Counted from the first letter of the stretch, positions 42,000 through 50,038 are shown. The stretch is 64,000 bases of DNA from Candidatus Rubrimentiphilum sp. (GCA_035710515.1 DASTDE010000001.1:868001-932000); one strand, 5' to 3'. Translations and numbers: made by a program. Notes: a model not told the origin generated them from the sequence alone.

Positions 42000-42745
42000 G
42001 CACTCCCAGCCGCGCGTATAAGACGACCGCGGTCGTCTTGCGCGGACGCACCTATGGTGAGGCGGATCGCATCCTGACGTTTTTTTCAACCGCGCGCGGA
42101 AAAATGGACGCGATCGCAAAGGGCTCGCGGCGCACCAAGAGCCACCTGGCCGGCAGATTGGAACTCGGAAATGAAGTCGCGCTCACGATGCATCGCGGGC
42201 GTAATCTGGACGTCGTGGTTTCGGCCGAAATCGAAAACGCGTACTGGCAGAACTTGGTCGCTCCCGAACGATATGCGGCAGCGAATCTCATAGTCGAGTT
42301 GGTGGACGCGTTTTGCGAACCGGACCTGGCCCTGCCCGAAGTCTACGCATTGCTGACGGGCGCGCTGCGCGCCATCGGCCGCAGCGACGACGCTTTGGCG
42401 CTGGTGCCGCGGTTTTCGCTGCGTTTACTCGACGCCTTGGGGCTCGCTCCGCCAATCGACACGTGCGTTTTATGCGGCGCTTCGCTGGTGGGCAAACCGG
42501 CATGGCTGGATCAGGAGCAGGGCGGCTTCGCCGGCGAGGAGTGCCGCGTTGCGTGGAGGGACGCTCCGCTGCTGGAGAAAGCGGACATGGAGAATTTGCG
42601 GGCGCTGGCCGCGCCGCGCGGCAATGCGGCAGCGGCGGTGCGCGCAACGCCGGCGGTCGCGCGCGCCATCGAAACGTTGATCAATCACCATTTGGGGCGC
42701 AGGCCAAAAGCCGGTGCGCACGCCGCCGAGTTCGCGAACAAGTAG
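41996..42745 (+). CDS. recO: DNA repair protein RecO
   Basis: A 249-residue RecO that anneals DNA strands and helps RecF/RecR load RecA. The N-terminal OB fold begins YKTTAVVLRGRTYGEADRILTFFS and runs KMDAIAKGSRRTKSHLAGRLE; the helical part has LVELVDAFCEPDLALPEVYALL; the zinc-finger-type CVLCGA near residue 160 has a first Cys pair, while later conserved Cys in EECRV is separate. Length is standard. ATGA overlap with cdd and a one-base gap to ruvX. Confidence 0.92.
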   Translation: MSTPSRAYKTTAVVLRGRTYGEADRILTFFSTARGKMDAIAKGSRRTKSHLAGRLELGNEVALTMHRGRNLDVVVSAEIENAYWQNLVAPERYAAANLIVELVDAFCEPDLALPEVYALLTGALRAIGRSDDALALVPRFSLRLLDALGLAPPIDTCVLCGASLVGKPAWLDQEQGGFAGEECRVAWRDAPLLEKADMENLRALAAPRGNAAAAVRATPAVARAIETLINHHLGRRPKAGAHAAEFANK

Positions 42746-42746
42746 G

Positions 42747-43178
42747 ATGCCGGTGATTGCGCTGGACGTCGGCACGAAGCGGATTGGAGTGGCCGTTGCC
42801 GACCCATCGGAAACATTCGCGCTGCCGGTTACTGTCGTGGAACGCACCAATCTGGATGCGGATCTCGCGCGCATCGCCGGCTTGTTGCACGAGTACGGCG
42901 CCAGCGAGCTGGTGGTGGGGGATCCGATCCGCTTGTCGGGCGAGCGCGGCCCAGCGGCCGAGCAGATCGATCGGTTTGTCGAGCAGTTACGAAAAATATT
43001 CGACGGCACGATTCACCGCGTGGATGAGCGCCTCACGACCGCGCAGGCGCAGAAGGCGCTCATCGCCGCCGACGTGAGCCGCGCCAAGCGCAAAACCGTC
43101 ATAGATAAAATGGCCGCCGCCCTTATATTGGAGACATTTCTGGCTCTGCGTCGCCGCTCAGGACAGGCTCACGAATGA
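42747..43178 (+). CDS. ruvX: Holliday-junction resolvase-like RuvX/YqgF
   Basis: A 143-residue RNase-H-fold protein involved in 16S rRNA 5' processing and possibly recombination. It begins VIALDVGTKRIGVAVADPSE (catalytic Asp) and has ELVVGDPIRLSGERGPAA, DERLTTAQAQKAL (Glu) and RKTVIDKMAAALILETFL (Asp). ATG at 42747 gives the usual short N-terminus; an earlier in-frame reading is in recO. It overlaps mltG by four bases (ATGA). Confidence 0.94.
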   Translation: MPVIALDVGTKRIGVAVADPSETFALPVTVVERTNLDADLARIAGLLHEYGASELVVGDPIRLSGERGPAAEQIDRFVEQLRKIFDGTIHRVDERLTTAQAQKALIAADVSRAKRKTVIDKMAAALILETFLALRRRSGQAHE

Positions 43179-44164
43179 GACGCGTTCTCTCAACCCTAGC
43201 GCTCCTGATCGTTCTTGCCGTTGCGATCGGCGGCGCGTGGATCGCCTACGCGCTATTCGGCGACCGGTCGCATCCCGCTACGACGACCGGCGTCGTGATC
43301 GCGCAAGGCTCCACGTTTGCGGACATCGCGACACAGCTGCAAACCGCAGGCGTCATCGGAAGCGCCGAGCTCTTCCGCGTCTACGCCAAGGCAAGCCGCA
43401 CCGACACGCAGGCTCGCGCCGGCGAATTCCGTTTCGCTCCGCATCAAACGCAAGCCGAAGTTCTGCGCCAACTACAGACCGGCGGCGCGCAGATTGCCAA
43501 GTGGATAACGATCCCGGAAGGCTTCACCGCGAAGCAAATTGCCGCGCAGCTGGCCAGCGAAGGCTTCGGCGACGCCGCCAACTACGAGCAAGCGTTCATG
43601 CACGATACGATCGTGCTGGACGGCTTCCGCACGCGGAACATGGAAGGCTATCTCTTTCCCGATACGTACCTGATGCCGGTCGGTGCGTCATCCGCGACGG
43701 TCGAGGCGATCATGAGCGCGCAGTTCCGCAAAGAGTTTCCGGCCGATGCGGCGCGCAAAGCGCGCCTGCGCGGACTCACCGTGCCGCAGATCGTCACGCT
43801 GGCCTCGCTCATCGAGCGCGAGGCGAAAGCGGACGACGAACGGCCGCTGATGGCCGGCGTCTACTACAACCGGCTACGCCTGGGAATGCCGCTGGAAGTA
43901 GATGCGACCATCGAATATGCGCTGCCGCAGCACGAAACGGTCATCACCTATAGTGATTTAAAGCTCGATTCGCCCTATAATACATATCTGCACCAGGGGC
44001 TGCCGCCCACGCCCATCGCGAACCCGGGGCGCCCGTCGCTGATCGCCGCGCTCAATCCCCGCCCGTCCGATTTTCTCTACTACGTCTACAAAGGTCACGG
44101 GCACCACGCGTTCGCAAAGACGCTGGCCGAACAGAACGCGAACGCCGCTAAGTACTTGAAATAG
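43175..44164 (+). CDS. mltG: Endolytic murein transglycosylase MltG
   Basis: A 329-residue YceG/MltG. A membrane anchor (residues 8-28) is followed by a LysM-like subdomain (VVIAQGSTFADIATQLQTAGVI) and the catalytic domain with NMEGYLFPDTYLMP, LASLIEREAKADDERPLMAGVYYNRL, whose Glu in SLIEREA is the catalytic acid, and IANPGRPSLIAALNP. It cuts nascent glycan strands and so sets their length. Usual length. It lies between ruvX and a DUF1292 gene, as in Firmicutes. Confidence 0.94.
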   Translation: MRRVLSTLALLIVLAVAIGGAWIAYALFGDRSHPATTTGVVIAQGSTFADIATQLQTAGVIGSAELFRVYAKASRTDTQARAGEFRFAPHQTQAEVLRQLQTGGAQIAKWITIPEGFTAKQIAAQLASEGFGDAANYEQAFMHDTIVLDGFRTRNMEGYLFPDTYLMPVGASSATVEAIMSAQFRKEFPADAARKARLRGLTVPQIVTLASLIEREAKADDERPLMAGVYYNRLRLGMPLEVDATIEYALPQHETVITYSDLKLDSPYNTYLHQGLPPTPIANPGRPSLIAALNPRPSDFLYYVYKGHGHHAFAKTLAEQNANAAKYLK

Positions 44165-44172
44165 GAGACGCT

Positions 44173-44460
44173 ATGTCGACCGACGGGGAATCCGGACAAC
44201 CGCAACGCGATCTGGAACTGCGCGACGTTCTCGTCATAAAGACGACGGGCGAGGACAAGCAGCTGGAGTTCGAGGTCGTCGGGCTCGTCGAGGATGAAGA
44301 GCACAACTCATTCGCCGTACTCTACTGCGAATCGGCCGACGAGTTTGTCGTGACCGACGCGCAAGGCAATCTGTTGCAAGACGAAGAGCTGGCGCAAGAG
44401 ATCCTGGACGACTTCTTCGTTTTGGCCGAAGAGTCGGGCGATAAGGGAGGCGCCGGCTAA
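44173..44460 (+). CDS. DUF1292-family (YrzB-like) acidic protein
   Basis: A 95-residue acidic cytoplasmic protein with the DUF1292 core VLVIKTTGEDKQLEFEVVGLVED, EHNSFAVLYCESADEFVV, and a final acidic helix (EELAQEILDDFFVLAEE). Found next to ruvX and mltG in many Firmicutes-related genomes; function unknown. Its TAA overlaps the ATC proposed as the start of the next gene, and its last codons hold the GGGAGG ribosome-binding site for that gene. Confidence 0.85.
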   Translation: MSTDGESGQPQRDLELRDVLVIKTTGEDKQLEFEVVGLVEDEEHNSFAVLYCESADEFVVTDAQGNLLQDEELAQEILDDFFVLAEESGDKGGAG

Positions 44461-44462
44461 TC
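44445..44462 (+). promoter_or_regulatory. Ribosome-binding site and ATC start of the MurG-like gene
   Basis: GGGAGG (44445-44450), nine bases, then ATC (44460-44462) overlapping the preceding TAA (TAATC). In this frame the first canonical codon is GTG 44493, which would delete the first beta-strand (IRALFLSANVG) of the glycosyltransferase fold. The frame is closed by TAA at 44442. Confidence 0.6.
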
Positions 44463-45599
44463 CGCGCGCTCTTTCTCTCTGCCAACGTCGGCGTGGGACA
44501 CATGGCGGCGGCTTCCGCTCTGCGCACCGAGCTGGCGCGCGAAGATCCTCACTTCGAATCGACCGTCGTCGACTCGTACAAGTACGCGGCCTCGGTTGTA
44601 TCGCGCGTGGTCTCGGACGGATACATCGGCATGGTCAAGACCATTCCGCAGATGTACCGCTTCCTGTACAATCGCGCGGAGCGCGCGACCGAAGTAGGGC
44701 CGTTTCGCACTTGGATCCACCAATTTACCGCCGGCAATCTTCGGCCGCTGCTGCAAGAGTTTCGGCCGGACGTCGTGATTTGCACGCACGCATTTCCCTG
44801 CGGCGTGATGGCGGAGTATAAGAAACAGTTCGGCGACGCTCCGCCTGTGGTCGGCATCGTCACGGATTTCGCCGTACACAGTTTTTGGATGCACGACAAC
44901 ATCGAGCGCTACGCTGTGGCAACCGATGAAATGCGCACCGCCATGGTCGAGCGCGGAATTCGGCCCGAACGCATCGTCGTGTCGGGCATTCCGGTAAACA
45001 CCGCCTTCGGAGCGCTGCCGGCGGACGTCGGCGCGCTGCGCGCAACGTTGGATTTACCGCGCGACCGGCACATCGTGCTAATGATGGGCGGCGGCCTGGG
45101 CATCGGCCCGCTTGCCACGATGATGCAATCGCTAAACGCGGTGGAGTCGCCGATGTGCGTGGTGGCGATCGTCGGGCGCAGCAACCATTCGGCGGAACGC
45201 GTGCTCGAAGCGGCACACGACGTTCGCTATCCGGTTCGCATCTTAGGCTTCGTCGGGAACGTGAACGACTACATGCACGCGAGCGATGTCTTGATTAGCA
45301 AACCCGGCGGCCTCACCTCGGCTGAAGCACTCGCGGCGGAGATTCCGCTGGTGCTGTTCAAGCCGCTGCCGGGCCAGGAGGAACGCAACACGCGTTATCT
45401 TGTCGAACGGCGCGCGGCGGTACGCGCAAAATCAGCTAAACACCTAACGCGCACAATCGCTACGCTTTTGCAATCCGAAAGCAAGCGCGCTGACATGAGA
45501 GCAGCCATGAAAGGGCTCGCCAAGCCGGACGCCGCGGCGCAGGTGGCAGGCGTCATCCGAGATCTTGCCGCAGAGTCCGGACAGGAGGCGATCGCATGA
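44460..45599 (+). CDS. MGDG-synthase/MurG-like glycosyltransferase
   Basis: A 379-residue GT28-type enzyme. The N-terminal MGDG-synthase domain starts IRALFLSANVGVGHMAAASALRTEL and includes RPDVVICTHAFPCGVMAEY; the donor domain has RHIVLMMGGGLGIGPLATMM, ILGFVGNVNDYMHASDVLISKPGGLTSAEALAAEIPLVLF, the UDP-sugar site. Such enzymes add glucose or galactose to diacylglycerol or related lipids at the inner face of the membrane. The ATC start is chosen because GTG 44493 removes a conserved strand and GGGAGG lies nine bases upstream of ATC. It overlaps the DoxX gene by ATGA. Confidence 0.86.
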   Translation: MRALFLSANVGVGHMAAASALRTELAREDPHFESTVVDSYKYAASVVSRVVSDGYIGMVKTIPQMYRFLYNRAERATEVGPFRTWIHQFTAGNLRPLLQEFRPDVVICTHAFPCGVMAEYKKQFGDAPPVVGIVTDFAVHSFWMHDNIERYAVATDEMRTAMVERGIRPERIVVSGIPVNTAFGALPADVGALRATLDLPRDRHIVLMMGGGLGIGPLATMMQSLNAVESPMCVVAIVGRSNHSAERVLEAAHDVRYPVRILGFVGNVNDYMHASDVLISKPGGLTSAEALAAEIPLVLFKPLPGQEERNTRYLVERRAAVRAKSAKHLTRTIATLLQSESKRADMRAAMKGLAKPDAAAQVAGVIRDLAAESGQEAIA

Positions 45600-46132
45600 T
45601 CCTGCAGCGCTCGGCGGTCTCCGGATGGCTCGTTATTCTGCGTCTCTACGCCGGCTTTTTTTGGCTGGTGCACGGCCTCCCGAAATTCCTGAACCCTTCG
45701 ATGTTCATGCCGCCCAACGGTTACATGGGTCAAATGATCGCGCACGCCTCGCAAACGAGCACGGGATTCTATCACGATTTTTTGGTGAATACCGTAACGC
45801 CGAACATCTTTCTGTTTGCGGAGCTCGTAAGACTGGCGGAAGTGCTCGTGGGAATCAGCCTGATTCTCGGGTTTCTGACGCCGCTCGGCGGACTCGTCGG
45901 CTGTTTCCTCGCGTTGAATTACATGGCCGCAAGCGGCGATTTTCATTCGGCGATGGGCCTGGGCTCGCTCAATGCGACCGCGCTTGTGCTGTCGTTCCTC
46001 GCAGTCGTGCTGCCGCTCGGCCGCACTGCGGGCATCGATGCGCTGCTGGTGCGCAAGCCGAAAAGCCGAGCGGTGAAGGCGGAGTTCGTAGACGACGAAC
46101 CGCTTTCGGGCCCGCGCGCGCCGACGGACTAG
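45596..46132 (+). CDS. DoxX-family membrane protein
   Basis: A 178-residue integral membrane protein with four helices. It begins GWLVILRLYAGFFWLVHGLPKF, the DoxX signature, and has LFAELVRLAEVLVGISLILGFLTPLGGLVGCFLALNYMAA. The family includes subunits linked to quinol oxidation and redox or sulfur chemistry, but a specific role is not evident here. It ends an operon that started at recO or earlier, and is followed by the tRNA-Ser promoter. Confidence 0.88.
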   Translation: MILQRSAVSGWLVILRLYAGFFWLVHGLPKFLNPSMFMPPNGYMGQMIAHASQTSTGFYHDFLVNTVTPNIFLFAELVRLAEVLVGISLILGFLTPLGGLVGCFLALNYMAASGDFHSAMGLGSLNATALVLSFLAVVLPLGRTAGIDALLVRKPKSRAVKAEFVDDEPLSGPRAPTD

Positions 46133-46153
46133 GTACGGCCGCAACCTTTATGG

Positions 46154-46159
46154 TATAGT
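46154..46159 (+). promoter_or_regulatory. -10 box of tRNA-Ser(GCT)
   Basis: TATAGT ends eleven bases before the mature tRNA 5' end, as usual for a tRNA promoter with a very short leader. Confidence 0.55.
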
Positions 46160-46170
46160 CGTCCCGGCCC

Positions 46171-46258
46171 GGAGAGGTGGGTGAGTGGCTGAAACCAGTC
46201 GTTTGCTAAATGACCGACGGCTAAAAACTGTCCGAGGGTTCGAATCCCTCCCTCTCCG
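46171..46258 (+). tRNA. tRNA-Ser(GCT)
   Basis: Acceptor stem GGAGAGG/CCTCTCC, D-arm GTGAGTGGCTGAAAC, anticodon stem GTCGT/ATGAC around loop TTGCTAA (anticodon GCT), a long variable arm (CGACGGCTAAAAACTGTCCG region) as required for a class II tRNA, and the T-arm GGGTTCGAATCCC. The discriminator is G and CCA is not encoded. It reads AGC and AGU. Confidence 0.95.
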
Positions 46259-46280
46259 AATCCAAAAAACTCCTTAAAGG

Positions 46281-46311
46281 GAAAAAATAAACCCCGAGGT
46301 ATCACTCGGGG
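46281..46311 (-). terminator. Intrinsic terminator reading leftward
   Basis: CCCCGAG (46292-46298) and CTCGGGG (46305-46311) form a perfect seven-base stem with loop GTATCA. On the minus strand the stem is followed by TTTATTTTTT (46291 to 46282), a good U tract. It would stop minus-strand transcription from the gene ending at 46400, after it has passed tRNA-Arg in antisense. Confidence 0.7.
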
Positions 46312-46315
46312 CTGT

Positions 46316-46389
46316 GCGGTCGTAGCTCAATTGGATAGAGCAACAGGCTACGAACTTGTAGGTTGGGGGTTCGAGTCCCTCCGACCGCG
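46316..46389 (+). tRNA. tRNA-Arg(ACG)
   Basis: Acceptor GCGGTCG/CGACCGC, D-arm GCTCAATTGGATAGAGC, anticodon stem ACAGG/CTTGT around CTACGAA (anticodon ACG), T-arm GGGGGTTCGAGTCCCTC, discriminator G, no encoded CCA. The A34 of this tRNA is the standard substrate of TadA, whose gene lies at 51605, to give inosine and read CGU, CGC and CGA. Confidence 0.95.
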
Positions 46390-46399
46390 CATTACTCGC

Positions 46400-47296
46400 T
46401 TACGGTTTCTTGCGCGTCCAGGTTCCGTCGAATTCAGCGCCGGCGTGCAGACTCGTGCATTGCGCCGGATCGGGGCAAGGCTGACCGCTTGCGAGCGTAA
46501 CACTAGCCTTCGTCACCTTCGCTCTTGAAAGAATCGTGTCACCGGAGAGGGTCAGCACGACGGTGCTCGTGCGTTCGACGTCCTTGCCGCTGTCGTGGTA
46601 CGTTCCGGTTTCTTCGCACCTCGCTTCGCTCCCATTTACCGTGCACTTTCCACTTACGTGATCTGTCGTAGACGGGTCGTTTCTATCGCCCTTATATGAG
46701 AGCGATCCGAATCCGCCGCTGACCACGATAGTGTATGGCCCACTAACGTATGTGCCGCTCCAGTTCGTGCGTTGCCGCGCTTCTCCGCCGCCTTGTGTGG
46801 CCTTGCACCGCTGAATCTGGCGGTCGAGCTGCACGGTGTCAGCAGCGTATGAACGCTCAAGCCTATCGTTACCCTTGAGAGCTGCCAGCAAGAACTCTCT
46901 GTAACGGCTTGCCGTCGGCACATCGACCATGCCCCCGGTGTCCTCGTGCGCTTTCTTGGCCTGCCAGAACGCATAGCCGTCCTCGAGAGCCGCATAATAC
47001 GTGGCGAAGAGCCTCTTTTCACTGGGCGTAGCGCGCTCGTAATTAGCCCGCAGTTTCGTGATGGCCCTGGTGAATTGATCGAACCGTGTGTTGATCACTG
47101 CGGGGTCGACGGTATTCATCGCGCCGAGCTCGGAACGAATCTGGCGTACCTTTGTTAAGGTTTCTAGATGTCGATCAAATGTGTCGTGCCGTTTTGCGAC
47201 TAAAGAGGCGCAGCTTTCGGAGGGCTGAGCCGAAAGCGGATGCGCCGGAAAGAGCACGCCCGCGAGGAGAAGCGATGCTGCGAGAAGCCTTGTCAT
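46400..47296 (-). CDS. Secreted protein with lipocalin-like C-terminal domain
   Basis: A 298-residue exported protein. Signal peptide RLLAASLLLAGVLFPAHPLSA, cleaved near SAQP. Residues 30-175 are mostly alpha-helical with charged heptads (KVRQIRSELGAMN, KLRANYERATPSEKRLFATYYAAL) and two Cys (CASLV, RCKAT). Residues 180-298 form a small beta-rich domain (NWSGTYVSGPYTIVVSGGFG, LSYKGDRND, TSTVVLTLSGDTIL), like exported lipocalin/calycin-type modules. No family is recognised. It follows the retropepsin-like gene by 13 bases and shares its transcript, ending at the terminator near 46300. Confidence 0.68.
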   Translation of the reverse strand: MTRLLAASLLLAGVLFPAHPLSAQPSESCASLVAKRHDTFDRHLETLTKVRQIRSELGAMNTVDPAVINTRFDQFTRAITKLRANYERATPSEKRLFATYYAALEDGYAFWQAKKAHEDTGGMVDVPTASRYREFLLAALKGNDRLERSYAADTVQLDRQIQRCKATQGGGEARQRTNWSGTYVSGPYTIVVSGGFGSLSYKGDRNDPSTTDHVSGKCTVNGSEARCEETGTYHDSGKDVERTSTVVLTLSGDTILSRAKVTKASVTLASGQPCPDPAQCTSLHAGAEFDGTWTRKKP

Positions 47297-47309
47297 GGTC
47301 GTACACCTA

Positions 47310-48878
47310 TTATTGAATACTGTTCGGCGTTAGAACGAACTTCGCGTCCGGATAATCGATCGTCCAATCGAAGTGACGCAAGAAATCGTTACCGATCGCG
47401 CCGCCGTCTTCACCGAAGACTCCGGAACCGACGAAGCAGAGCGGCGGACTCTGATATTTATATGGCCCGATGAGCGCTTGGCTCAATAATACGCAGTTGC
47501 CCGAGCCGTAAGCACCCGTGTAATCCGTATAAGCCAGCTGAACCGGGTCCGATTCGATCATGGTTCCGAAGAAGCCGCTCGAGCCATGCGCGGGATTGAG
47601 GTGCTCGCTCGAGAGGTCGCTGGCCGCTACTGCGCCAGACTCTCGGAGCCGTTGCGAGAGCATCATGAAGAACGGTTCACCGGTAGAAAAATATGGAAAG
47701 CCGTAAGCATTGCCGGAAAGGTGCATTCCGAAGACGGGCCGGCGCGACGTTAGGTCGATTGGAAACGCAAACGCACCGGCCGTTAGGGCTGGCTGCATGC
47801 TTGCGGGATTAAAAATCTGCATCTTGCGGCTCGAAAGGTCTGCTTCGACGATAGATGCCGCAAAGAAATCGTAGCCAATCAGCCCCGCGATGCGCACATT
47901 CGGATCGGCGATCCGTTCTACCATGACGTTGTGGAGCGTGCTATTGCCGGCGGTGAGTGTATTGACGATTCCGTAGCCTTGGTAACGCGGATTGCTGACG
48001 AAGGATGAAAAGTCGGCGCCGTCAATGGCGACTACTCCGGCCCTGCGCGCAAAGTTGTCGAATAGTACGATCGACGGCTGGCCCGTGTCCAGCACGAAGA
48101 CGCCGGTAATTCCGTTGACGGTGAGCTCTACGCGTGGCTGAAAGCGTTGGCCCCCCAGATCGAAGAGGTCGATAGGAATTGTTGCATCGCCAAAAGTCCA
48201 CGTCGCGGTGGGAGTGGGCGGGAGCAAGTCAGCGTCGCTGATGCGCTGCGCGGTCATCGTCGTAAACGCGTATTGTAGGGTCCCGACCGTCCATTCACTG
48301 ACGGCCTTCTTTCCCGGTGCGACGTCAGTGTAGGTGAGGATAGAAATTGCAGTTCTGGCGGGACCTTCGGGATCCACGATCGCTTGCAGGAACGCGCCCG
48401 AGTTCGGATCTTCATAAACATCCATCGGGGGCGCGCCGGCGGGCTTGATGCGGATGATGGTCGTCGTGGTGCCTCGCACGTTCGCCGAGCCGTTTAGTGT
48501 GACGTCGGGGATAGCGGAAAGCGTCTCGCCGCGAATGAGGTTGAGATCGTAGGCGACTTGTGCGGGGATACCGGCCTGCTTGACGACGTAGCCGTTGGGG
48601 TTCGACTCCCAAACCATCGTGCCGCTGAAGCCCATCTGTTCGTTGACACGCCCCGAGGCCGCCGTCAGGGTATCGCGATACGCGACGCCGCTACGCTTCT
48701 CAGCGAACCCGTCGACGACTTTTCCATTCGTGCGCGTACCCGTTGCTGCCCAGCCCATAACGCTGGGGTCGCCGGCTTTCCAGCCGACATACTGCGCGTG
48801 TTTGGCGAAGAGCGCGGACGCATCGTTTCCGGAAACAGAAATAAGTACGGTCCCTAAGAGGGCGGCTAGAACGTTCAT
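47310..48878 (-). CDS. Secreted retropepsin-like aspartyl protease family protein
   Basis: A 522-residue exported protein. The signal peptide (NVLAALLGTVLISVSGNDASA) precedes a beta-rich domain to about residue 215. From residue 240 there is a retropepsin-like fold: VELTVNGITGVFVLDTGQPSIVLF contains the DTG catalytic motif, VRIAGLIGYDFFAASIVEAD is the hydrophobic-hydrophobic-Gly segment, and a second similar ending GAIGNDFLRHFDWTIDYPDAKFVL closes the protein. In the family one DTG per chain works as a dimer or in a duplicated fold. Its N-terminal region also resembles peptidase-associated domains. Substrate unknown. Confidence 0.78.
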   Translation of the reverse strand: MNVLAALLGTVLISVSGNDASALFAKHAQYVGWKAGDPSVMGWAATGTRTNGKVVDGFAEKRSGVAYRDTLTAASGRVNEQMGFSGTMVWESNPNGYVVKQAGIPAQVAYDLNLIRGETLSAIPDVTLNGSANVRGTTTTIIRIKPAGAPPMDVYEDPNSGAFLQAIVDPEGPARTAISILTYTDVAPGKKAVSEWTVGTLQYAFTTMTAQRISDADLLPPTPTATWTFGDATIPIDLFDLGGQRFQPRVELTVNGITGVFVLDTGQPSIVLFDNFARRAGVVAIDGADFSSFVSNPRYQGYGIVNTLTAGNSTLHNVMVERIADPNVRIAGLIGYDFFAASIVEADLSSRKMQIFNPASMQPALTAGAFAFPIDLTSRRPVFGMHLSGNAYGFPYFSTGEPFFMMLSQRLRESGAVAASDLSSEHLNPAHGSSGFFGTMIESDPVQLAYTDYTGAYGSGNCVLLSQALIGPYKYQSPPLCFVGSGVFGEDGGAIGNDFLRHFDWTIDYPDAKFVLTPNSIQ

Positions 48879-48936
48879 TTTAACTGCTTTGCGCGCGGGG
48901 CCGTAAAGTCATCCTACAGGCCTTTCCAAACGAGCC

Positions 48937-48966
48937 TTGATGCCGTGCGCCGGGATTTGCTAAAGT
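48937..48966 (+). promoter_or_regulatory. Promoter of the tRNA(CAT) gene
   Basis: TTGATG (48937-48942), 18-base spacer, TAAAGT (48961-48966): four matches in each hexamer with near-ideal spacing, 26 bases before the tRNA. Confidence 0.6.
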
Positions 48967-48992
48967 AGAGCGTCGAAAGACGCAGAAGAAAT

Positions 48993-49064
48993 GGCTCGGT
49001 AGCTCAGTGGTAGAGCGGGGGACTCATAAGCCCTAGGTCGTAGGTTCAAATCCTACCCGAGTCA
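48993..49064 (+). tRNA. tRNA with CAT anticodon (Met or Ile2)
   Basis: Acceptor GGCTCGG/CCGAGTC (one G-U pair), D-arm GCTCAGTGGTAGAGC, anticodon loop CTCATAA (CAT), variable loop with AGGTCG, T-arm TAGGTTCAAATCCTA, discriminator A, no CCA. The anticodon stem GGGGA/GCCCT has an A-G mismatch next to the loop. The first acceptor pair is G-C, so it is not an initiator tRNA. Similarity to tRNA-Ile2 in the anticodon arm (GACTCATAA) makes a lysidine-modified Ile2 possible. Confidence 0.85.
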
Positions 49065-49088
49065 CATCTTTCTTCGAAGGGACGAGCT

Positions 49089-49325
49089 ATGTCGACGATC
49101 CCGTGCGATTTCTGTCCGCACCCTGTCGATCGGAATCAAATGGAAGAGATCGAGATCTCGCACTACGTCCCTGACAGCGCGGGCGACGATTTAGCGTACG
49201 CGCGGACGTATTTCTTCGGACACCCCGATTGCGTACGAAAATTCTACAGGACGCTCATCGACCATAAGCTGGACCTCTTCAAGCACATTCCGAGCGCGGG
49301 CAACTCGCCGGAGAGCACGCGCTAG
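49089..49325 (+). CDS. Small zinc-binding-type protein
   Basis: A 78-residue cytoplasmic protein. The start TIPCDFCPHPVDRNQ has a CxxC, and a second pair appears in FFGHPDCVRKFY (His and Cys), so a CCHC-like zinc site is plausible. The middle (EIEISHYVPDSAGDDLAYARTY) is predicted beta-alpha. Ribosome-binding site GAAGGGACGAG precedes the ATG. It follows the tRNA and may be co-transcribed with it. No family is recognised. Confidence 0.65.
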   Translation: MSTIPCDFCPHPVDRNQMEEIEISHYVPDSAGDDLAYARTYFFGHPDCVRKFYRTLIDHKLDLFKHIPSAGNSPESTR

Positions 49326-49327
49326 CG

Positions 49328-50038
49328 TCAATCGCCCTCGCCGGCGGTACTTCCATCGGCATAGGTAATTGACTTGACGTCCAGAGGGATTGTTAGCTGC
49401 TTGCCGCGCATCGCGCGTACGTCCCGTCCGTCTCCACCGAACTTTTGATAGGGCAAGCGGTAGCCGAAGGCGATCGCCGCGTGGGGTTGCATGGTGCGAT
49501 GCAGCACGAACTCTGCTAGTCCGAGCCGCTTTCCGGCTGCGTCGTGTACTTCAATTCCGACATCGATCGAACGGATGGCCTTCGCACTCTTATTGCGCGC
49601 GTTCAGGTTTAGCGCGAGGGTCCCCTCGTCGCTCTGGCCGGGTGTGGCGGACAGCATAATCAACGCGTCCATCTCGCGCCGGTGTTTGGCGTCTGCGGCG
49701 CGTGCCGCCGCCGTCATGCGGACCGCCATCACATATGCGCGTTCTTCGTTAATCATTTCGCCCACCGTCTTCCCGTTGAGCGCGGCCGGCTTGCCGCGAT
49801 GCTGCGACACCATTGCGGTGAAGGCGGATTTGTCCGCTGCGGTGAGATCGCTGTGCGCGACAGCACGTTCAACGGTGGGCAGCGTTGTGGCGGATACGAT
49901 TGTGCTGAGTAGCGGGTTCGCCGGTTTCGGCGAAGGCGATGGCGCGCCCGCGTGTTGCGCGCAGCCGGCCAGAATTGCGATCGCACAGAGAGCGCCGGTG
50001 AGGCGCTCTCCGTACTGCTTGAGTGCGGGCAGCGTCAA
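49328..50038 (-). CDS. Small exported lipoprotein
   Basis: A 236-residue protein starting at TTG 50038, which overlaps the previous stop as TTGA. The signal peptide ends in LAGC, a lipobox. Residues 55-140 form helices (TVERAVAHSDLTAADKSAFTAM, MINEERAYVMAVRMTAAARAADA) and residues 145-236 a beta domain (EGTLALNLNARNKSAKAIRSI, IEVHDAAGKRLGLAEFVL), a layout like bacterial proteins with a C-terminal Ig-like fold. No catalytic motif. A longer in-frame reading upstream lies in the preceding gene. Translationally coupled to it. Confidence 0.65.
   Translation of the reverse strand: MTLPALKQYGERLTGALCAIAILAGCAQHAGAPSPSPKPANPLLSTIVSATTLPTVERAVAHSDLTAADKSAFTAMVSQHRGKPAALNGKTVGEMINEERAYVMAVRMTAAARAADAKHRREMDALIMLSATPGQSDEGTLALNLNARNKSAKAIRSIDVGIEVHDAAGKRLGLAEFVLHRTMQPHAAIAFGYRLPYQKFGGDGRDVRAMRGKQLTIPLDVKSITYADGSTAGEGD

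Noticed and set aside
46281-46311. Plus-strand terminator for tRNA-Ser(GCT)
   Set aside because: The T run lies on the minus-strand side only; on the plus strand the stem is followed by CTGTGCGG.
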